Source: DAOULY01 sp034414595
GTDB taxonomy: Bacteria > Chloroflexota > Dehalococcoidia > SZUA-161 > JAUWZY01
Assembly: GCA_034414595.1 (NCBI GenBank)
Contig: DAOULY010000012.1
Location: 62,001 to 126,000 of the forward strand
DNA: 64,000 bases
Direction: 5' to 3'
The translations under genes were made by a program, and so were the position numbers. The notes under the pieces are model-generated. The model was given only the letters and a program-made list of their open reading frames with translations, did no database searches and had not been told where the DNA came from. Shown in pieces: positions 1-8,710 of the stretch (the first letter of the stretch is position 1; the number at the start of each line of letters is the position of its first letter).

Positions 1-595
1 CAGCGACAAAGGCCATCTTGGAGTAGCCGTCACCACCTGCGGCGAGATGGGTAGTCGCCGGGGATGTCTTCATCCCCAGATAATCCATCTCTATAGCCAT
101 GACGATGGCGTATTCATATTCCTCAGGAATCTCTATCGGCCAATGCTCCGTTCCCCCATCCCAGGCATGGGAGTGAGCATGAGAGTAAACCCAGCGCCGG
201 TCCAATCGGCAAATCCCGGTGAGGTCAGCGCCGAGGAACCTGGCCACCCTCTTTACATCTCGGGACATCTCTGCTGGGTCGGTTACGGTATATTTCTGTC
301 CGGGGACCAGGCGGGTGATTATAGCGAACTCTTTCGGGTCCACCTCCCACTTGTACAGACCGAAATTACCAGTTTGATTGCCTTTGGCCACTGCGCGGTC
401 TACATGCCAGGCAGCATTCCGAAGCGCCCAGTCCTTCAGGGTATAGCCGGGCCTATCCCCGACAGCACGCTGTTCATACCACCCCATGGCAAAGTCCTGT
501 ACCGCGGGGTCCCACAGCGCCCGCCTGAGTATTAAGTTCTTCTGGTCAAAACGGTCAGCGTCGCCGGAGCCAATCTTTACCTCGGCATTCCCCAT
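1..595 (-). CDS. Reductive dehalogenase-like corrinoid/Fe-S protein, partial (N-terminal part)
   Basis: The reading frame is open from an ATG at 593-595 to the left edge, so only about 198 N-terminal residues are present and the C-terminal Fe-S motifs lie outside. The peptide starts MGNAEVKIGSGDADRFDQKN and aligns along its whole length with the two complete copies that follow, including the KWEVDPKEF, ITRLVPGQKYTV and DGYSKMAFVA blocks. No twin-arginine signal or membrane segment precedes it, unlike respiratory RdhA. A Shine-Dalgarno-like GGCGGAAG lies upstream. It is the last of three tandem paralogs transcribed leftward. The dehalogenase label rests on the paralogs; the substrate is unknown. 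Confidence 0.8.
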   Translation of the reverse strand, partial: MGNAEVKIGSGDADRFDQKNLILRRALWDPAVQDFAMGWYEQRAVGDRPGYTLKDWALRNAAWHVDRAVAKGNQTGNFGLYKWEVDPKEFAIITRLVPGQKYTVTDPAEMSRDVKRVARFLGADLTGICRLDRRWVYSHAHSHAWDGGTEHWPIEIPEEYEYAIVMAIEMDYLGMKTSPATTHLAAGGDGYSKMAFVA

Positions 596-658
596 GCTTC
601 CGCCTTCTTAGCAAACTCAGTCAATAACCCCTCCAACGCTGGATACCCGACACTCAAC

Positions 659-1822
659 TCAGCTATCAAGGCTGGCCCAGAAGTCCTCCGCCTTCATCCT
701 GTTGCCATAGCCGAAGAGCTTGTCCAGCCGCACCAGTAGCGGGTCCAGCCAGGGCGCATTTCGCACCAAGGACCTGGCGCTGTCATGAAGCCAGCCTGGG
801 GGCTTGTTGAACGGGCAGACCCTGATACAGTTGGAGCAGGCGAAGCTATCATTCTGCACCCAGTACCTCAAGCACTTCTCGGCATCGATGGGCCATTTGA
901 GGAGGCCACTGTTGTTGGAGATGTTGCGCGGTTGGTCCGTGGGCTCGTCAAAAGAGATGGCCTGCCCCGGGCAGTTCTCGGCACAACGCTTGCAGCTATT
1001 GCAGAACTCGGTCACGCCGAAATCAATAGGCTTGTCCGGAACCAGGGGCAGATCGGTGAACACTTTGCACAACCTGAGCCGCGGGCCGAGTTTCTCTGTA
1101 ACCAGGATGCCGTTGCGCCCAAGCTGTCCCAAGCCAGCATCGACACCCATGGGTATGCACAAGGCGGTATCGTTGCCAGAGGGGATCGCCTTGTAGCCCA
1201 TGATTCGAATGAAGTGGGCCAGCCGACCAGCGACAAAGGCCATCTTGGAGTAGCCGTCAGCCGCAGCGGCTATATTGGTACCACTGGGAGATGTCATTAT
1301 CGCCGGATAGTCCATCTCCACAGCCATGACAACGGCATATTCGTATTCCTCAGGGACCTCTATCGGCCAGTGCTCCGTCGTACCCTCATAGGCATGGGAA
1401 TAATGATGGGAGTAGACCCAGCGCCGGTCCACTCGGCAAATGCCGGTGATGTCGGCGCCGAGGAACTTCGCCACCCTCTTTATATCTCGGGACATCTCCG
1501 CTGGGTCGGTTACGGTGTACTTTTGCCCCGGGACCAGGCGGGTGATTACGGCGAACTCTTTCGGGTCAACCTCCCACTTATAGAGACCGAAATCACCTGT
1601 TTGATTGCCCTTGGCCACTGCCCGCTCTACATACCAGGCAGCATCTTTGAAAGCCCACTCTAAGAGAGTATAGCCAGGCTTGTCCCCAACGACACGCTGG
1701 GCATAGAATTTCGGGGCAAACTCCTCCACGGTAGCGTCCCACAGCGCTCGCCGGTACACCATGTTCTTTTGATCAAACCGGGCAGCATCGCCGGAGCCGA
1801 TCTTGATTTTGGTATTTCCCAT
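659..1822 (-). CDS. Reductive dehalogenase-like corrinoid/Fe-S protein, copy 2
   Basis: 387 residues. The C-terminal third carries two bacterial ferredoxin-type motifs, CNSCKRCAENCP and a second set ending CSNCIRVCPFNKP, with the spacing seen in RdhA proteins; the middle region is the corrinoid-binding nitroreductase-like fold of that family. The frame is open 60 bases further upstream, but the ATG at 1820-1822 is preceded by GAGGAGGTGAAGGC and gives the same length and start (MGNTKIKIGSGDAARF) as copy 3. No Tat motif, transmembrane helix or rdhB neighbour is visible, so a soluble cytoplasmic enzyme is expected rather than a membrane-anchored respiratory one. Dehalogenation is inferred from family; other corrinoid-dependent reductions (for example ether or thioether cleavage) are possible. 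Confidence 0.85.
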   Translation of the reverse strand: MGNTKIKIGSGDAARFDQKNMVYRRALWDATVEEFAPKFYAQRVVGDKPGYTLLEWAFKDAAWYVERAVAKGNQTGDFGLYKWEVDPKEFAVITRLVPGQKYTVTDPAEMSRDIKRVAKFLGADITGICRVDRRWVYSHHYSHAYEGTTEHWPIEVPEEYEYAVVMAVEMDYPAIMTSPSGTNIAAAADGYSKMAFVAGRLAHFIRIMGYKAIPSGNDTALCIPMGVDAGLGQLGRNGILVTEKLGPRLRLCKVFTDLPLVPDKPIDFGVTEFCNSCKRCAENCPGQAISFDEPTDQPRNISNNSGLLKWPIDAEKCLRYWVQNDSFACSNCIRVCPFNKPPGWLHDSARSLVRNAPWLDPLLVRLDKLFGYGNRMKAEDFWASLDS

Positions 1823-1885
1823 GCCTTCACCTCCTCGGGGCTCACAATCGACACCTCTGCTGGTGCTCGGCAGCCAGCCCACAAC

Positions 1886-3049
1886 TCAGCTATCCAGGCT
1901 GGCCCAGAAGTCCTCCACTCTCATCCTTTTGCCATAGCCAAAGAGCTTGTCCAGCCGCACCAGTAACGGATCCAGCCAGGGCGCACTTCGCACCAATGAC
2001 CTGGCGCTGTCATGAAGCCAGCCTGGGGGCTTGTTGAACGGGCAGACCCTGACGCAGTTGGAGCAGGCGAAACCTTCATTTTGCACCCAGTACCGCAAGC
2101 ACTTCTCAGCATCGATAGGCCACTTGAGGATGCCCCCACTGTTGGAGATGTTGCGCGGCTGATCAGTGGGCTCGTCAAAAGAGATGGCCTGCCCCGGGCA
2201 GTTCTCGGCACAACGCTTGCAGCTATTGCAGAACTCGGTCACGCCGAAATCAATAGGCTTGTCCGGGACCAGGGGCAGATCGGTGAACACTTTGCACAAC
2301 CTGAGCCGCGGGCCGAGTTTCTCTGTAATCAGGACACCGTGGCGCCCGAGCTGCCCTAAGCCAGCATCGACGGCCATGGGGATGCACAGAGCGGTATCGT
2401 TGCCAGAGGGAATCGCCTTATAGCCCAGTATCCGAACAAAGTGGGCCAGCCGGCCAGCGACAAAGGCCATCTTGGAGTAGCCATCAGCCGCAGCGGCCAG
2501 ATGGGGACCACTAGGAGATGTCATTATCGCCGGATAGTCCATCTCCACAGCCATGACAATGGCGTACTCGTATTCTTCAGGGATCTCTATTGGATAATGC
2601 CCCGTCGCCCCCTCATAGGCATGGGAATAAGCATGCGAGTAAATCCAGCGCCGGTCCACTCGGCATATCCCGGTGAGGTCAGCACCAAGGAACTTGGCCA
2701 CCCGCTTTATATCTCGGGACATCTCTGCCGGGTCGTTTACTGTGTACTTCTGCCCCGGAACCAAGCGGGTGATCACGGCGAACTCTTTCGGGTCTATTTC
2801 CCACTTATAGAGACCGAAATCACCTGTTTGGTTGCCTTTGGCTACAGCCCGTTCCACATACCAGGCAGCATGATCGAAGGCCCACTCCTTGAGAGTATAA
2901 CTATGCTTGTCACCGATGACACGCTGGGAATACCATTTCGGGGCAAAGTCCTCCATCGTAGGGTCCCATAATGCTCGCCGATACATTAGATTCTTCTGAT
3001 CAAAGCGGGCGGCATCACCGGAGCCAATCTTCATCTTGCCTTTTCCCAT
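1886..3049 (-). CDS. Reductive dehalogenase-like corrinoid/Fe-S protein, copy 3
   Basis: 387 residues starting MGKGKMKIGSG after a good AAGGAGG site. Cluster 1 is C274-x2-C277-x2-C280-x3-C284-P. Cluster 2 uses C317, then C329-x2-C332-x3-C336-P. This is the 2x[4Fe-4S] arrangement of RdhA, with a shorter N-terminus than exported RdhA (usually about 450-550 residues) and no twin-arginine leader. It is highly similar to copy 2 over the whole length, most of all around the Fe-S region. It lies 21 bases downstream of hisB, so it may be read from the histidine genes as well as from its own promoter. No substrate can be deduced. Confidence 0.87.
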   Translation of the reverse strand: MGKGKMKIGSGDAARFDQKNLMYRRALWDPTMEDFAPKWYSQRVIGDKHSYTLKEWAFDHAAWYVERAVAKGNQTGDFGLYKWEIDPKEFAVITRLVPGQKYTVNDPAEMSRDIKRVAKFLGADLTGICRVDRRWIYSHAYSHAYEGATGHYPIEIPEEYEYAIVMAVEMDYPAIMTSPSGPHLAAAADGYSKMAFVAGRLAHFVRILGYKAIPSGNDTALCIPMAVDAGLGQLGRHGVLITEKLGPRLRLCKVFTDLPLVPDKPIDFGVTEFCNSCKRCAENCPGQAISFDEPTDQPRNISNSGGILKWPIDAEKCLRYWVQNEGFACSNCVRVCPFNKPPGWLHDSARSLVRSAPWLDPLLVRLDKLFGYGKRMRVEDFWASLDS

Positions 3050-3070
3050 GCTTTCGCCTCCTTAAAATTC

Positions 3071-3667
3071 TCAATCGATAACGCCTTTGGTGCTGGGCAC
3101 CTGGCCCTCGATGCGCTCGTCGATGCGGGTGGCATCGTCCAGAGCACGACCCAGCGCCTTGAACACCGCCTCCGCCCTGTGGTGGTCATCCTCTCCTGAC
3201 AGCAGCCGAGCATGGAGATTCAGCCGAGCTTCCAGAGCTAAGGACTCAAGAAAGTGCTTGATCAGCCCTGTGGGCAACTCCCCGATGTAGTCCTTGGTGA
3301 AGGAGGCCTCGACTTTGGCATAGCCGCGACCTCCTATGTCCACTGCAACCATAGCCAGAGCTTCATCCATAGGAACAACAGCATGCCCCATGCGGACGAT
3401 ACCCTGCCTCGTCCCCAGCGCCTTGCTCAAGGCCTGGCCCAGGGAGATGGCCACATCCTCCACAGTATGGTGCTCGTTTACCTTCAGGTCGCCCTTGGCA
3501 TCGATTTTGAGGTCGAAGCGCCCGTGCTTGGCCACCTGTTCCAGAAGGTGATCCAGCATCCCCAGGTCGGTGCTGATCTTAGCGCTTCCCTTGCCGTCCA
3601 GGTCAAGCTCGACACTGATTTTGGTCTCCTTGGTCTCACGAGTGATACTCCCAATCCTGTTAGCCAC
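3071..3667 (-). CDS. hisB: Imidazoleglycerol-phosphate dehydratase
   Basis: 198 residues, the normal size of a monofunctional HisB. It removes water from imidazole glycerol phosphate to give imidazole acetol phosphate, the substrate of HisC encoded just upstream. Two metal-binding signatures are visible: NEHHTVEDVAISLGQAL near residue 64 and EDDHHRAEAVFKALGRAL near residue 164. They bind the di-manganese centre in this family. The start is GTG (3665-3667), placed 6 bases after GGAGGGG; the hisC stop lies in between, so the two genes are translationally coupled. Confidence 0.96.
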   Translation of the reverse strand: MANRIGSITRETKETKISVELDLDGKGSAKISTDLGMLDHLLEQVAKHGRFDLKIDAKGDLKVNEHHTVEDVAISLGQALSKALGTRQGIVRMGHAVVPMDEALAMVAVDIGGRGYAKVEASFTKDYIGELPTGLIKHFLESLALEARLNLHARLLSGEDDHHRAEAVFKALGRALDDATRIDERIEGQVPSTKGVID

Positions 3668-3670
3668 TGG

Positions 3671-4783
3671 TCACCCCTCCATACTTGCCAGAGCTTCAAT
3701 AAGGGCGTCGGTGTGCTCTGGCTTGCCCACGCTGATGCGGAGCATGTTTTGCAATAGCGGCGTATTGAAATGGCGAATGAAGATGCCTTTCTTCTCCAGG
3801 CTCTGTTTGATCTTGAGGGCATCGCCTTCGAGCACGCGGCACAGGATGAAATTGGCCCGAGAGGGATACGGCTTCAGAGACCCGAGCTCGCTCAGCTTGA
3901 GAAAGAGCCGCTCCCGCTCCCGGATGATGGCATCTATCTCATCTCTGAGGTAATCGATATCGGCTAAGGCCTCCCTGGCTGCAACCAGCGCTGCCGAGTT
4001 GACATTGTACGGCGGCTTGATCCGGTACATGAGCTCAGCTAGTTCCCTGGGAAAGATGCCGTAGCCCACGCGGAGCCCGGCCAGGCCAGCCCACTTGCTG
4101 AAGGAGCGCAGGACAACGAGATTGTGATAGCGAGGCACATGAGAGGCCATACTGACCCCGCTGAACTCATAATAAGCCTCGTCAACCACCACCAATATCT
4201 CGCTGTCCACTATCTCCAGAATATCCTCCTCAGGGATGACGTTTCCCGAGGGATTGTTGGGGCTGGTCAAGAAGACCACCTTCGCCTTCTGATCGATGGC
4301 TGACCTCACCGCATCTACATCGACCTCGTAGTTGGCGTCTCGGGGCACATTGACCACCTGACCGCCGCAGACAGCAGTGCTGAAGGGGTACATGCCGAAG
4401 GTCGGGGGACAATTGATCACCTTATCGCCGGGCTCAAGGCAGAGGCGCAAAATAAGGTCGATGATCTCATCGCTGCCGCTGCCGACAACGATGTGCTCTG
4501 CGCCCAGCCCTACATAACCCGCCAATGGCTGGCGCAGTTCACGATGCAGTGGATCGGGGTAGATATGGTAGAGCCGATAATCAGCTAAGGCGCGCTGTAC
4601 CCGAGGAGAGCAGCCATAGGGGTTCTCGTTGCCATCCAGCTTTATCACCCGCTCCAGGGGAATCCCGGCACGCTGAGCCAGGACTTCCACAGGCACTATG
4701 GGCTCATAAGGCTCAAGCTGGCTGAAGTGGTGCCTGATCAACCTTTCCATGTCTGGTCGGGATGGATCAACGGGAGAAGCCAT
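3671..4783 (-). CDS. hisC: Histidinol-phosphate aminotransferase
   Basis: PLP-dependent fold-type I aminotransferase of about 370 residues that converts imidazole acetol phosphate to histidinol phosphate. Visible landmarks are KLDGNENPYG, LTSPNNPSGN, VVDEAYYEF and the PLP-lysine segment RSFSKWAGLAGLRVGYG, all typical of HisC. The start is uncertain: GTG at 4792, ATG at 4783 and ATG at 4750 are in frame and none has a clear Shine-Dalgarno; ATG 4783 is given. It ends 3 bases before hisB. The histidine genes here are split by a MoxR/VWA pair from hisZGD. Confidence 0.95.
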   Translation of the reverse strand: MASPVDPSRPDMERLIRHHFSQLEPYEPIVPVEVLAQRAGIPLERVIKLDGNENPYGCSPRVQRALADYRLYHIYPDPLHRELRQPLAGYVGLGAEHIVVGSGSDEIIDLILRLCLEPGDKVINCPPTFGMYPFSTAVCGGQVVNVPRDANYEVDVDAVRSAIDQKAKVVFLTSPNNPSGNVIPEEDILEIVDSEILVVVDEAYYEFSGVSMASHVPRYHNLVVLRSFSKWAGLAGLRVGYGIFPRELAELMYRIKPPYNVNSAALVAAREALADIDYLRDEIDAIIRERERLFLKLSELGSLKPYPSRANFILCRVLEGDALKIKQSLEKKGIFIRHFNTPLLQNMLRISVGKPEHTDALIEALASMEG

Positions 4784-4828
4784 CGCAGTCACAACAACCC
4801 GAGCGAAATAGCTAACGCTTCTATTCGC

Positions 4829-6004
4829 TCACCGTTTCACTATCAGCTTCTTAACACTCAGATTGAGCCCGTCCAAAGTCAACTCATACATAGGAAAGAG
4901 CTTGCCAATCATCAACACAGTGGGATGATTCCAAAAAGGGAGTTCCTCAGGATTCAGCCAGATGCTGTGAGTAAAATGATCGGCGATGCGCTTGAGCCAG
5001 ACTATGCCCGGTTCCTCATTGCGCTCGTAGTAATAAATAGCCCCAAATCTCTCCGTTAGCTCTGTGGGAGCCATCTTGGCATCCCCTACCAATACCAGTT
5101 TGTAGTCGGGCTCAAGAGTGTGGAGCAGATAGTCAGTTGAAACCGACTCGTATTGCCCGGCATCACGGTAGACGTTGTCATATATGCAGTTGTGGAAATA
5201 GAAATACTGAAAGTCCTTGAAGTGTGATACCGAGTATGCCGCGGTGAAGAGACGGCTGCAAAGGTGCGCATAGGGGAGCATAGACCCTCCCACATCCATC
5301 AACAGAAGCACCTTGACCGCATTCTTCCTGCTTCGTTTCCACTTCAACTCCAGCTCACCGGCATTCCTTGATGTGGCATCTATGGTTTCGTCCAAGTCCA
5401 GCTCGTCCTCAGGACCGATAAAGCCCAGCTGCCTGAGACCTCTCAAAGCCACCTTTATCTGACGGACATCGAGGGTTAGGTCGCTACGGTAATCCCTGAA
5501 CCTCCGCTGTTGCGCGATCTGGATAGCGCTTCTTCTTCCCGATTCACCACCGACCCTGATGCCAGCGGGATGAAAGCCAGAATGACCGAAGGGACTGGTG
5601 CCACCCCTTCCAATCCAATGGTGCCCCCCGTCGTGTTGTTCTGTCTGCTCCCTCATCCTCTTTTCAAATTCCTTAATCAATTCATCGAGGTCCATTTGTT
5701 CAAGTAAAGCCAGCTCTTCCTCGGATAGAGCCATCCGATCGATATTGAGAGAGCCATCGAGCCAGTCCATAATCTCGTCCCTGATCTCCTCAGGGAACTC
5801 AATGCCCTTGAAGTATTCCTGAAAGGCAACATCATAATGGTCATAGAGGGTTTCACTCTTGACCAGTATCGCCCTGGCCAGATAATAGAACTCATCCAGG
5901 CTGGAGATATACCCCTTGGACAGAGCCTCCATAAGCGTCATCCACTCCGTTATGGAGACAGGTACATTCCTCTTTCTGAGGACATAGAAGAAATCGGTGA
6001 ACAT
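4829..6004 (-). CDS. VWA-domain protein, CoxE-like
   Basis: 391 residues. The N-terminal about 100 residues are helical (FTDFFYVLRKRNVPVSITEW). A Gly/His-rich linker follows near 125-150, then a von Willebrand A domain with LLLMDVGGSM at about 234-242. That MIDAS-type loop is DxGGS instead of the classic DxSxS, as in CoxE-like proteins. Together with the adjacent MoxR ATPase (10 bases upstream in the same direction) it forms the usual MoxR/VWA pair, thought to act as a chaperone or metal-insertion machine; CoxD/CoxE do this for Mo-Cu CO dehydrogenase. No CO dehydrogenase genes are in the window, so the client is unknown. Confidence 0.85.
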   Translation of the reverse strand: MFTDFFYVLRKRNVPVSITEWMTLMEALSKGYISSLDEFYYLARAILVKSETLYDHYDVAFQEYFKGIEFPEEIRDEIMDWLDGSLNIDRMALSEEELALLEQMDLDELIKEFEKRMREQTEQHDGGHHWIGRGGTSPFGHSGFHPAGIRVGGESGRRSAIQIAQQRRFRDYRSDLTLDVRQIKVALRGLRQLGFIGPEDELDLDETIDATSRNAGELELKWKRSRKNAVKVLLLMDVGGSMLPYAHLCSRLFTAAYSVSHFKDFQYFYFHNCIYDNVYRDAGQYESVSTDYLLHTLEPDYKLVLVGDAKMAPTELTERFGAIYYYERNEEPGIVWLKRIADHFTHSIWLNPEELPFWNHPTVLMIGKLFPMYELTLDGLNLSVKKLIVKR

Positions 6005-6013
6005 CTTATTCCC

Positions 6014-6880
6014 TTAATAACGCCAGCGGGCGCCACGACCGGTTGGCGCTTGCCTCATATGATTACGCATGAAATACTCGTAATCCACTTCCTTTTTCAG
6101 CAGAGCCCCGACAAAGGGGATTTCCGTGAAAATCTTGTCGTGGGATATGCCTCCGGCAATGAGGGCCTGTATCCAGTCCAACAGCTCGCTGGTTGATGGC
6201 TTCTTCCTGAAATCATCGATGTCTCGCAAGGCATAGAACGTCTTCATCGCTTCCTGAAGCAAGTTCTTTTGAATGTTCGGGAAGTGGACTCTAACGATGT
6301 TCTCCATGCCGGCTTGATCCGGGAATTCGATGTAGTGGAATATGCAGCGACGCAGAAAGGCATCCGGAAGCTCCTTCTCAGCGTTGCTGGTTATGATCAC
6401 TATCGGTCGATGCTTGGCCGTAATGGTCTCATCGGTCTCGGGAATATGGAATGACATCACATCCAGCTCATTGAGAAGGTCGTTGGGAAACTCCAAATCG
6501 GCTTTGTCGATCTCATCGATGAGGAGCACCACCTGCTCCGGGGAGACAAAAGCTTCCCCCAGCTTTCCCAACTTTATGTATTGCCCGATATCGGAGACGT
6601 CTTTGTCCCCAAAACGGGCATCATTGAGCCTCTGCACTGTATCGTAGATATACAGCCCTTCCTGAGCTTTGGTGGTGGACTTAATATACCAGGTGATCAG
6701 TCTCTTACCTAAGCCCTGGGTAATGCTATGGGCAAGCATGGTCTTTCCTGTCCCCGGCTCCCCTCTGACCAGCAGAGGTCGTTTCAGGGCGATGCAGACA
6801 TTAACCGCATTTCTCAGGGACTCCGAGGCGATATAGTCAGCTGAGCCCTGGAATTGATCGAACTTGCTGTCGTTGCTCAT
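6014..6880 (-). CDS. MoxR-family AAA+ ATPase
   Basis: 288 residues. The Walker A is GEPGTGKT (about 40-47), the Walker B is VVLLIDEIDKAD (about 117-128), and the sensor/arginine region is IITSNAEKELPDAFLRRC. This is the MoxR/CoxD type, which forms rings and works with a VWA partner; that partner is the next gene downstream. The ATG follows GGAGAGAG. A TATAAT-type -10 lies at 6932-6937 on the minus strand, about 50 bases upstream, so the pair probably has its own promoter inside the histidine gene region. A specific client cannot be named. Confidence 0.88.
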   Translation of the reverse strand: MSNDSKFDQFQGSADYIASESLRNAVNVCIALKRPLLVRGEPGTGKTMLAHSITQGLGKRLITWYIKSTTKAQEGLYIYDTVQRLNDARFGDKDVSDIGQYIKLGKLGEAFVSPEQVVLLIDEIDKADLEFPNDLLNELDVMSFHIPETDETITAKHRPIVIITSNAEKELPDAFLRRCIFHYIEFPDQAGMENIVRVHFPNIQKNLLQEAMKTFYALRDIDDFRKKPSTSELLDWIQALIAGGISHDKIFTEIPFVGALLKKEVDYEYFMRNHMRQAPTGRGARWRY

Positions 6881-7194
6881 TCTCTCTCCTTACCGAACAC
6901 AGCACTGATTCCGCACTACCGCTAACTTATCATTATAACCTAGGAATAACTTCAAAGGCAAACTTTCGGCGATTTAGTAGGTTGACCAATGCCTTTTCAA
7001 AAAGGATAGAGAATCATGTCTTGGCCTCAGCGCTACACTTTATGTATTATAACTTCGCCAGACCTCACAAGCCCCTTGCCAATCCTTATCCCGTTACCCC
7101 AGCGATGGCAGCGGTTATAGATAGTCATATTTGGACAATTGAGGAGATTGCAGGATTATAGTGATTGAAGTTATAATCCATAGGAGTTTCAACC
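6881..7194. other. Intergenic region upstream of moxR
   Basis: AT-rich spacer of about 310 bases before a short plus-strand ORF. A minus-strand TATAAT (6932-6937) is a plausible -10 for the MoxR gene. A plus-strand TATAAT at 7172-7177 with TTGCAG 18 bases before it could serve the small ORF that follows. No RNA gene was recognised. Confidence 0.4.
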
Positions 7195-7335
7195 ATGAGA
7201 ATTGATAATAAAGACCCACGTATTATATACAAAGATTTTTGGGATTGGTTATTTAGCTATAAGGAGCATATTATATTTATAGTCAGCATAGTAATAGGCT
7301 ATTTTTATTATCTCATCACTACAACAGAGGCGTAG
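7195..7335 (+). CDS. Small predicted single-pass membrane protein (46 aa)
   Basis: ATG at 7195 with AGGAG eight bases upstream; 46 codons to TAG. The first 25 residues are charged and aromatic (MRIDNKDPRIIYKDFWDW). They are followed by a hydrophobic helix, IIFIVSIVIGYFYYLI, which gives a typical one-helix miniprotein. The base composition is much more AT-rich than the flanking his genes, and it runs against them. I do not recognise a family. It may be a recent acquisition or a chance ORF; ribosome site plus clear topology argue for a real gene. Confidence 0.42.
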   Translation: MRIDNKDPRIIYKDFWDWLFSYKEHIIFIVSIVIGYFYYLITTTEA

Positions 7336-7369
7336 CCATAATAGTTCAAAATGATACACTACCAAACTT

Positions 7370-8710
7370 TTAGTCTCGGTCAGAGGATGAATGGCGTTCC
7401 AGCCTCAGCTCCGCAGCGCGGGCATGGGCAGTAAGCCCCTCGGCACGGGCTATGGCTGCGGCAGCAGGGCCCAGGGCCTTCAGCGCCTTCTCATCGAGGG
7501 CGACCAAGCTGCTGACTTTGAGGAAATGGGCAACGCCCAACGGCGAAGAGAAGCGGGCGCTGCCTCCGGTGGGCATAACATGGCTCGGCCCGGCTACATA
7601 GTCCCCCAGGACCTCGGGAGAGCTTTCGCCGATGAAGATGCCCCCGGCATGCTGAATCTTGTCCAGGCAGGCTTGAGGGTCTCGCACCATAAGGCATAGG
7701 TGCTCCGGAGCATAATAGTTGGCCAGCTCTATAGCTTGCCCCATATCTGGGACAATGATTATCCCTCCGTTTCGTTCCAGTGACTCCCTGGCGATATCGC
7801 TCCGCTCCAATCGAGCCAGCAGGCGCTCGACCTCCCCGACCACACTCTCCGCCATCTCTGCCGAGGTAGTGATCAGGATGGCAGAGGCCGCCGCATCATG
7901 CTCCGCTTGCGCGAGGATGTCCGCCGCCAGTAGCTCTGAGTTTGCCGTGTCATCAGCGAGGAGCAGGGTCTCTGTGGGGCCCTGAAGACCATCGATGTCC
8001 ACCAGCCCGTAGACCTTCTTCTTGGCCAGTGTGACAAAGATATTGCCGGGGCCGCAGACCTTGTCCACTTTGGGCACGGACTCAGTGCCCAGGGCCAGAG
8101 CAGCGATAGCTTGAGCCCCTCCCAGCTTGAAAATCCGGTTCGCCTTGGCCATATCGGCGGCCACCAGCGTCGGCGGCGGAATAGAGCCATCCCGCTGTGG
8201 CGGCGTGGTCAGGACTACCTCGGGAACTCCGGCGACTTTGGCCGGGATCACAGTCATCAGTACTGTAGAGGGATAACAAGCCGTTCCCCCGGGGACATAG
8301 ACCCCTACCCGCTGCATGGGGCAGACCTTTATCCCCAGCCCCTTCCCAGAATCGAACCATGAGTCCTGCCTCTGCGCCAGATGAAAAGAATGTACCCGCT
8401 CTGCAGCAAGCTTCAAAGCATCAAGCAACTGGCTATCGACTGCCTTGTATGCCTCAGCAATCTCTCCCTGAGTGACCTCAAGCTGGGCCAGCTCGACCCC
8501 GTCTATGACTTTACTATACCGTAAGAGGGCGCTATCGCCTTCAGTCTGCACATCATGGATAATGCGTTCCACGGCCTCATCGGGGCTCAGATCCTCGCCG
8601 AAGACCTCCTTCACCCTCTGTCTCACCGCTGGCGGGGCCCCGAGTGCGGCCAGAGGGACACGGCGCAGCAAGGTGGCCTTAGCCTGCTCTACATCGCGGA
8701 AGACCTTCAT
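7370..8710 (-). CDS. hisD: Histidinol dehydrogenase
   Basis: 446 residues (family about 430). It catalyses the last two steps of histidine synthesis, histidinol to histidine with 2 NAD+. Landmarks are GVYVPGGTACYPSTVLM, the VDKVCGPGN block, GLQGPTETLLLADD, LAQAEHDAAASAIL and NYYAPEHLCLMV, holding the metal and catalytic Glu/His residues. The frame is open far upstream, but MKVFRDVEQAK at 8708-8710 is the natural start: it overlaps the hisG stop in an ATGA junction, the usual sign of coupled translation. Confidence 0.96.
   Translation of the reverse strand: MKVFRDVEQAKATLLRRVPLAALGAPPAVRQRVKEVFGEDLSPDEAVERIIHDVQTEGDSALLRYSKVIDGVELAQLEVTQGEIAEAYKAVDSQLLDALKLAAERVHSFHLAQRQDSWFDSGKGLGIKVCPMQRVGVYVPGGTACYPSTVLMTVIPAKVAGVPEVVLTTPPQRDGSIPPPTLVAADMAKANRIFKLGGAQAIAALALGTESVPKVDKVCGPGNIFVTLAKKKVYGLVDIDGLQGPTETLLLADDTANSELLAADILAQAEHDAAASAILITTSAEMAESVVGEVERLLARLERSDIARESLERNGGIIIVPDMGQAIELANYYAPEHLCLMVRDPQACLDKIQHAGGIFIGESSPEVLGDYVAGPSHVMPTGGSARFSSPLGVAHFLKVSSLVALDEKALKALGPAAAAIARAEGLTAHARAAELRLERHSSSDRD

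Larger units (their letters stand above)
1..3049 (-). repeat. Triplicated rdhA-like unit of about 1.2 kb
   Basis: Three direct copies of one gene plus its short leader lie head to tail at about 1-595 (cut), 659-1822 and 1886-3049, with spacers of about 63 bases. Stretches such as 941-1090 and 2181-2330 are almost base-for-base identical. This indicates tandem duplication with recent homogenisation. Each copy keeps its own start and ribosome binding site and is open. Confidence 0.85.

Noticed and set aside
785..1663. Long plus-strand open frame opposite the second rdhA-like gene
   Set aside because: Shadow of a strongly supported gene on the minus strand; no start signal, repeated in the other rdhA copies.
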